DNA from: Paenibacillus turpanensis
GTDB taxonomy: Bacteria; Bacillota; Bacilli; Paenibacillales; YIM-B00363
DNA: 64,000 nucleotides
Assembly: GCF_011421635.1 (NCBI RefSeq)
Contig: NZ_WTLI01000009.1
Span: forward strand, 146,679-210,678
Reading direction: 5' to 3'
The translations under genes were made by a program, and so were the position numbers. Positions 60,524 through 64,000 of the stretch are shown here, piece after piece. Below the pieces are notes generated by a model. The model was not told the origin of the DNA. It searched no databases and worked only from the letters and a program-made list of their open reading frames with translations. Positions within the stretch are counted from its first letter, which is position 1. Every line of letters starts with the position of its first letter.

Positions 60524-60919
60524 TTATGGCCGAATGGACACGCGTGTACCGACGGATACCATTTCTGCAAGCTGGTTCACGTCTTTGTTGTACATGCGAA
60601 TACAACCGTGCGATGACATTTTTCCAATGGAAGACGGATTGTTTGTGCCATGTATGCCGTAATGCGGCTTGGAAAGCCCCAGCCAGTAGGAGCCATATGG
60701 CCCGCCTGGATTCGGGGCTTTGTTTTTAATGGTAAATTCCCCGATTGGAGTTCGGGTGACCATCCGGCCGATTCCGACAGGAAAGGATCTTACGACACGC
60801 TCTTCCTCTAAGACATGAAGCATGCGATCAGACAGATCGACAATAATTCGATAGTTAGGTATTTTACTCACCCCCGTTTTTACAATATTCTCTAAGATTG
60901 AAAAGGTTCGGAACATCAA
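60524..60919 (-). CDS. L,D-transpeptidase (YkuD domain)
   Basis: YkuD-fold enzyme of 131 residues, essentially a bare catalytic domain. The active-site block is HGTNNPSSIGKMSSHGCIRM (about 90-109, catalytic Cys and two His), preceded by GRMVTRTPIGEFTI. It forms 3-3 cross-links or modifies peptidoglycan. No export signal or LysM domain is obvious, which is unusual for an extracytoplasmic enzyme, although spore-associated YkuD proteins can be short. ATG 60919 starts just after a terminator and lacks a good ribosome site; GTG 60871 is an alternative start. Confidence 0.83.
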   Translation of the reverse strand: MMFRTFSILENIVKTGVSKIPNYRIIVDLSDRMLHVLEEERVVRSFPVGIGRMVTRTPIGEFTIKNKAPNPGGPYGSYWLGLSKPHYGIHGTNNPSSIGKMSSHGCIRMYNKDVNQLAEMVSVGTRVSIRP

Positions 60920-60942
60920 AAAAACGCCCCATCAAAGGGGCG
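60918..60942 (-). terminator. Terminator of the 61 kb minus-strand gene
   Basis: GGGGCG/CGCCCC stem (60937-60942 with 60925-60930) followed on the minus strand by a T run (60924-60918). Confidence 0.75.
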
Positions 60943-60959
60943 CGCTGCATCCGGTTCGT

Positions 60960-61223
60960 TTACTCCGCATCGGCTTCAACGACTTTGATGACATAAATTC
61001 TCCGGCGAACAGGAACTCCATTTACACAAATCCACATGGAAAGCACGGTTTTTCCCGGACACAGACCTGTAATTTTGAGCGATTTTTGACCGATAATCTT
61101 GTATGCGGCAATGGAGCGGTTCGCGCAGCTGATGCCGCCGATGTGTTGGCTGGTTTTCAGCTTGATCGGCAGTCTGACGGTACTTCCCACGGGAACGATT
61201 ACTTTGCGAATATTTGGTACCAT
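60960..61223 (-). CDS. Stand-alone Ig-like or secretin N-domain-like protein, 87 residues
   Basis: Beta-rich small protein. The order PVGSTVRLPIK, then a short turn region, then SLKITGLCPGKTVLSMWICVNGVPVRRRIYVIKV resembles either a BIG2-type Ig domain or the short N-terminal domain of CpaC/secretin proteins (GxSxVxRLP ... GKxPGxTxLxVW). No signal peptide is visible. AAGGAGGT is 7 bases before ATG at 61223. Followed by a terminator. The role is open; the domain resemblance is by eye. Confidence 0.5.
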   Translation of the reverse strand: MVPNIRKVIVPVGSTVRLPIKLKTSQHIGGISCANRSIAAYKIIGQKSLKITGLCPGKTVLSMWICVNGVPVRRRIYVIKVVEADAE

Positions 61224-61387
61224 CGTTTCCACCTCCTTTGCTGAACTTATGACATTTTATGCAGCGGAGGCTTAATCAACTTGTTCGCTTGTCCACAAAA
61301 GAGAGCCTATTTCATAATGAATCGGACAAACGGGGTATGAAATGGGAAGGGTCAAGCATATAAATTTCACTATCGCTGGTAAAAAAG

Positions 61388-61990
61388 GTGATGGGAGATG
61401 AGTTTTTGCTTGGGAAGGTTTTGTCGATCGTCAGCGGCAGTTTTATGATTGCCATAGGCATTAATTTTTTCCTTTTGCCCTATCACATATTGGACGGCGG
61501 TCTAATTGGTATCGCTCTTATATCGCATTATGTTTTCGGGGGGAAAGTGGGCCTGAACTTGATTTTATTGAGTGTTCCTGTGTTTGTGCTTGCCTGGAGA
61601 TTTGCTAGGGAGCAGTTTTACAGCAGCGCAACAGGCATGATGGCTTTTGGGTTTATGATTGATGTGCTGAGACCTTACCGATACCAATTTCAGCAGTGGA
61701 CGGATTTAACCCCTGTGTGGAGTGCGGTGGGCGGGGGATTGCTGATCGGGCTAGGGATTGGTGTTATGCTGCGTTTCGGTGCGAGCACCGGTGGAACCGA
61801 TCTGCTTGCATCCATGCTTGCCGACCGGTTTCCGGTTAATGTAGGTGTGCTTGTGTTTGTCATTGATGTGCTAGTCATCGCTGCGGGAGGAGTTTTGATT
61901 TCGGCGGAAACGTTCATTCTTTCCTCTATAACCGTAGCTGTAGGCGGGCTTGCGACCGTTGCCTCGACGATGCAGGTATCGTTACGCTAA
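61388..61990 (+). CDS. YitT/YczE-type membrane protein
   Basis: 200-residue integral membrane protein of the YitT/DUF161 group, with six hydrophobic helices. SGSFMIAIGINFFLLPYHILDGGLIGIALI (key part GINFFLLPYxxxDGGxxGIALI) and RFGASTGGTDLLASMLADRF (key GGTD) are family signatures. Usual YitT proteins have a soluble C-terminal domain that is missing here. GTG 61388 or ATG 61391 after AAAAAAGGTG. Its stop overlaps the convergent guaD gene by 4 bases. Confidence 0.82.
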   Translation: MMGDEFLLGKVLSIVSGSFMIAIGINFFLLPYHILDGGLIGIALISHYVFGGKVGLNLILLSVPVFVLAWRFAREQFYSSATGMMAFGFMIDVLRPYRYQFQQWTDLTPVWSAVGGGLLIGLGIGVMLRFGASTGGTDLLASMLADRFPVNVGVLVFVIDVLVIAAGGVLISAETFILSSITVAVGGLATVASTMQVSLR

Positions 61991-62457
61991 TACTCGGTCT
62001 TGTGATCCGATTCCGCCCATGCAAGGAAAGGCTTTAGATGGTCTTCAATCGTCATTTGCTTCATCGGGATAGAACGCTGCTCGGGGACCAAATCAAGCTG
62101 TTCATATATAAATTGATCGTCAAAATTTATTTTTGCCGCATCGTGCTTGGTTCCCGCGTAGTAAACTGCCTTTGGCCGTGCCCAATAAATCGCCCCAATG
62201 CACATTGGGCATGGCTCGCAGCTGGAATATATGATACAGTCATCCAGCTGAAAAGAGTTCAGTTTACGGCACGCTTCGCGAATCGCTTGTACTTCGGCAT
62301 GGGCAGTCGGATCATTCGTCTCGGTGACAACATTGCACGCCTCTGCTATAATAGCGCCGTCTTTTACAATGACTGCTCCGAATGGGCCGCCTTTTGCGGA
62401 TTTTACATTTTCATAAGCTAACTCTACGGCTCTCTTCAAAAAAGTTTCGTGGCTCAT
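61987..62457 (-). CDS. guaD: Guanine deaminase
   Basis: Cytidine/deoxycytidylate deaminase-fold zinc enzyme converting guanine to xanthine; 156 residues, the exact Bacillus GuaD length. PTAHAEVQAI (zinc His and catalytic Glu, near 52-61) and SSCEPCPMCIGAIYWARP (zinc Cys pair, near 80-97) are intact, with the C-terminal tail closing as in GuaD. ATG at 62457 is chosen for the AAGGGAGAG spacing and the match to MxHETFLKRAV at the usual start. Confidence 0.94.
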   Translation of the reverse strand: MSHETFLKRAVELAYENVKSAKGGPFGAVIVKDGAIIAEACNVVTETNDPTAHAEVQAIREACRKLNSFQLDDCIIYSSCEPCPMCIGAIYWARPKAVYYAGTKHDAAKINFDDQFIYEQLDLVPEQRSIPMKQMTIEDHLKPFLAWAESDHKTEY

Positions 62458-62532
62458 CATTCGCTCTCCCTTACCGGACATGTCGTTACTTTCAGATTGC
62501 CCTAACCTCGAGGAAACATGCTTGGCACATCG

Positions 62533-62557
62533 AACCGATGAAATTCATCGGTTTTTT
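62533..62557 (+). terminator. Plus-strand terminator without an obvious upstream + gene
   Basis: AACCGATG (62533-62540) pairs with CATCGGTT (62546-62553), followed by TTTT. Flanking genes are on the minus strand; the nearest + gene ends at 61990. Confidence 0.6.
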
Positions 62558-62563
62558 GCGTTT

Positions 62564-62968
62564 TTATGTATTCGCGATTAGTTTTATGTGATAATTTCTC
62601 GTTCGTGGACCGTCAAATTCACAGAAGTAGATCCCTTGCCACATGCCAAGCAATAAATTTCCGTCTTGGATAATGATGGTTTGCGAGGAACCTACGGTGA
62701 TCGCTTTAAGATGGGCCGCGGTATTTCCTTCATTATGACGGTCCTTTGGATGCTGCCATGGATAAACCTCGTTCAGCCGCATGAGCACATCCTTTTTGAC
62801 ATCGGGATCGGCGTTTTCGTTGATGGCGATCCCGGCCGTCGTATGCGGGCAGTACACAACGGCTATGCCATTCACAACTCCAGAAGTCCGCACGTGAGCA
62901 TTTACGGTTCTCGTAATGTCGTGAATTTGGTCGCGCTGCGACGTAAGTATGGTTTCCGTATAGAGCAT
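62564..62968 (-). CDS. yjbQ: YjbQ family protein (UPF0047)
   Basis: 134-residue YjbQ-type protein, in databases also called secondary thiamine-phosphate synthase enzyme. [21 protein letters not shown] (key PHTTA and NExADP, about 42-60), [16 protein letters not shown], and GTWQGIYF-like [15 protein letters not shown] are diagnostic. A metal site is formed by the His residues of H-T-T and GNTAAH. AAAGGAGGAGG precedes ATG 62968. Biological role still uncertain. Confidence 0.93.
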   Translation of the reverse strand: MLYTETILTSQRDQIHDITRTVNAHVRTSGVVNGIAVVYCPHTTAGIAINENADPDVKKDVLMRLNEVYPWQHPKDRHNEGNTAAHLKAITVGSSQTIIIQDGNLLLGMWQGIYFCEFDGPRTRNYHIKLIANT

Positions 62969-63166
62969 ACGCTGCCTCCTCCTTTTTCGTTCATGATTTA
63001 TTATAACGACTTGGCCATTAATTTTCACGGGAGGGCAATAGCCGTTAGCTTGGATTCTCAATTGATATTGAGGGTTCACAAAAATGAATGTAATCACTTT
63101 GTTTTTGGAGGGACGCATGGTATATTAAGATGTTTGATAGTTTAGAACGAATGGGAGAGGGATTTT

Positions 63167-63823
63167 ATGCAAAATGAAAACATTTTGTTACTTGCTGAGG
63201 AAAAGGTACGGGAAGCACTTGGGCATGATAAAAGCGGCCATGATTGGAATCATATTCGCAGGGTGGCCAATGCGGCTTGGAGGTTAGCGAAACTGGAGGG
63301 GGCCGATCCATTTGTATGCCGTTTGGCTGCGCTTTTTCACGACATGATAGATGATAAGCTGGTGGACAATGTGGAAAAGGCGACGGATGAGCTTTTTCAT
63401 TGGATGAAAGGTAATGGAGTCGATGTCTCCGTTCGTGGACATGTGATTGAAATTATAAGCACGATGTCATACCGGGGAGGAGTTAATCGGCCTGCTATGA
63501 AGACACTTGAAGGGAAAGTGGTTCAGGACGCTGACCGTCTCGATGCCTTGGGGGCCATTGGCATAGCGCGTACCTTTACATATTCCGGGCATAAGGGACG
63601 GGCAATGCATGATCCTGAAAAAGCACCTCGTGTCAACATGACGATTGAACAGTACCGGAGCGGTGAGGATACTGCAATCAACCACTTTTACGAAAAGCTG
63701 CTCAAGCTCAAGGACGGGATGAATACCGATACGGGGAAAAGGTGGGCCGAAGAACGTCATCAGTTTATGCTGCAGTTTCTCGATCAGTTTCTGCTGGAAT
63801 GGGAACAAATGGATTTGACGTAA
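63167..63823 (+). CDS. HD-domain phosphohydrolase (YedJ-like)
   Basis: 218-residue HD-superfamily hydrolase. SGHDWNHIRRVANAA (HD-like His, about 24-38), AALFHDMIDDKL (the HD pair, about 62), VVQDADRLDALGAIGIARTF (about 123-142, key DADRLDAxG), and GHKGRAMHDP follow the YedJ/YpgQ type that hydrolyses nucleotide phosphates or pyrophosphates. GGGAGAGGG precedes ATG 63167. Cytosolic. Confidence 0.9.
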   Translation: MQNENILLLAEEKVREALGHDKSGHDWNHIRRVANAAWRLAKLEGADPFVCRLAALFHDMIDDKLVDNVEKATDELFHWMKGNGVDVSVRGHVIEIISTMSYRGGVNRPAMKTLEGKVVQDADRLDALGAIGIARTFTYSGHKGRAMHDPEKAPRVNMTIEQYRSGEDTAINHFYEKLLKLKDGMNTDTGKRWAEERHQFMLQFLDQFLLEWEQMDLT

Positions 63824-63841
63824 GCTGATATGGCGTGGTAA

Positions 63842-64000
63842 ATTGTTATTCCGCCGCTGAGCAGCGGTGGCGTTTGAAACGCTGAGATCAGCTTTGCAAG
63901 GTATGGAGCTGACACTTTTGAGATCGATACTTGGTTGAAAATGGTGGTTGCGTTTCGAAGATCGCTATGATATATTGTAATTCCGGCCGCGAAACGGCGG
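63842..64000. repeat. Repeated hairpin-containing element at window edge
   Basis: ATTGTTATTCCGCCGC at 63842-63857 and ATTGTAATTCCGGCCGC at 63974-63990 start two similar segments; each continues with an inverted repeat (GCCGCTGAGCAGCGG in the first, CCG...CGG in the second). GCGTTT appears after or near both. The second copy is cut off by the window end. Confidence 0.4.

Overview
The window reads as chromosomal DNA of a spore-forming, Gram-positive Paenibacillaceae-type bacterium. The grounds are Bacillales-type genes (KapB, the bacillithiol-system protein YtxJ, GuaD, a rocD/rocA/proline dehydrogenase/rocF set, a YwqA/YwqB-like SNF2 plus SWIM pair, TopB), strong Shine-Dalgarno sites, frequent TTG/GTG starts and a moderate GC content. 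No tRNA, rRNA, insertion sequence, prophage or CRISPR array was seen.

Layout. 1-9.7 kb: most of a Tad/Flp-type pilus operon (partial TadZ/CpaE, CpaF ATPase, TadB, TadC, Flp1-like pilin, two TadE-like proteins, a TadG/DUF5702-like protein, prepilin peptidase, and an FHA-domain protein). 9.7-10.3 kb: a redoxin gene with its own promoter and terminator. 10.4-19.4 kb: a tightly spaced run of SNF2 helicase, SWIM zinc-finger protein, a 629-residue unknown, a 155-residue unknown, a short lidless Hsp70, an M42 peptidase and a thioredoxin-like protein. The two unknowns share a C-terminal segment, and this is my best candidate for an undescribed functional module. 19.5-30.2 kb: housekeeping genes (two DegV proteins, two MFS transporters, KapB, FabV, an M20 hydrolase, a membrane-anchored parvulin, M42 aminopeptidase, thioesterase).

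30.2-31.6 kb is a gene-poor stretch with three different repeat arrays, a candidate structured RNA with an intrinsic terminator, and a promoter-driven chain of five tiny ORFs in front of a luciferase-like monooxygenase. 32.9-37.5 kb: ornithine aminotransferase, P5C dehydrogenase, proline dehydrogenase and arginase, together a route from arginine, ornithine and proline to glutamate. 37.6-46.7 kb: GDSL hydrolase, small unknowns, YtxJ, phosphoesterase, ThyA, DUF2935, DfrA, PPDK-regulatory protein, HAD and HD hydrolases, and a PAS-PAS-GGDEF diguanylate cyclase with an I-site.

46.8-50.6 kb: a Mn/Zn-type ABC importer with a terminator-like hairpin in its leader. 50.8-64 kb: an HMGL-like aldolase, TopB, GDPD, polysaccharide deacetylase, AIM24-like and DUF92 proteins, a TIM-barrel epimerase-like protein, a 75-residue protein behind a textbook LexA-controlled promoter, an L,D-transpeptidase, YitT-like protein, guanine deaminase, YjbQ and an HD hydrolase. 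Several genes shorter than 60 codons are recorded from their ribosome binding sites. All functional calls come from motif and family recognition by eye; no search was run.
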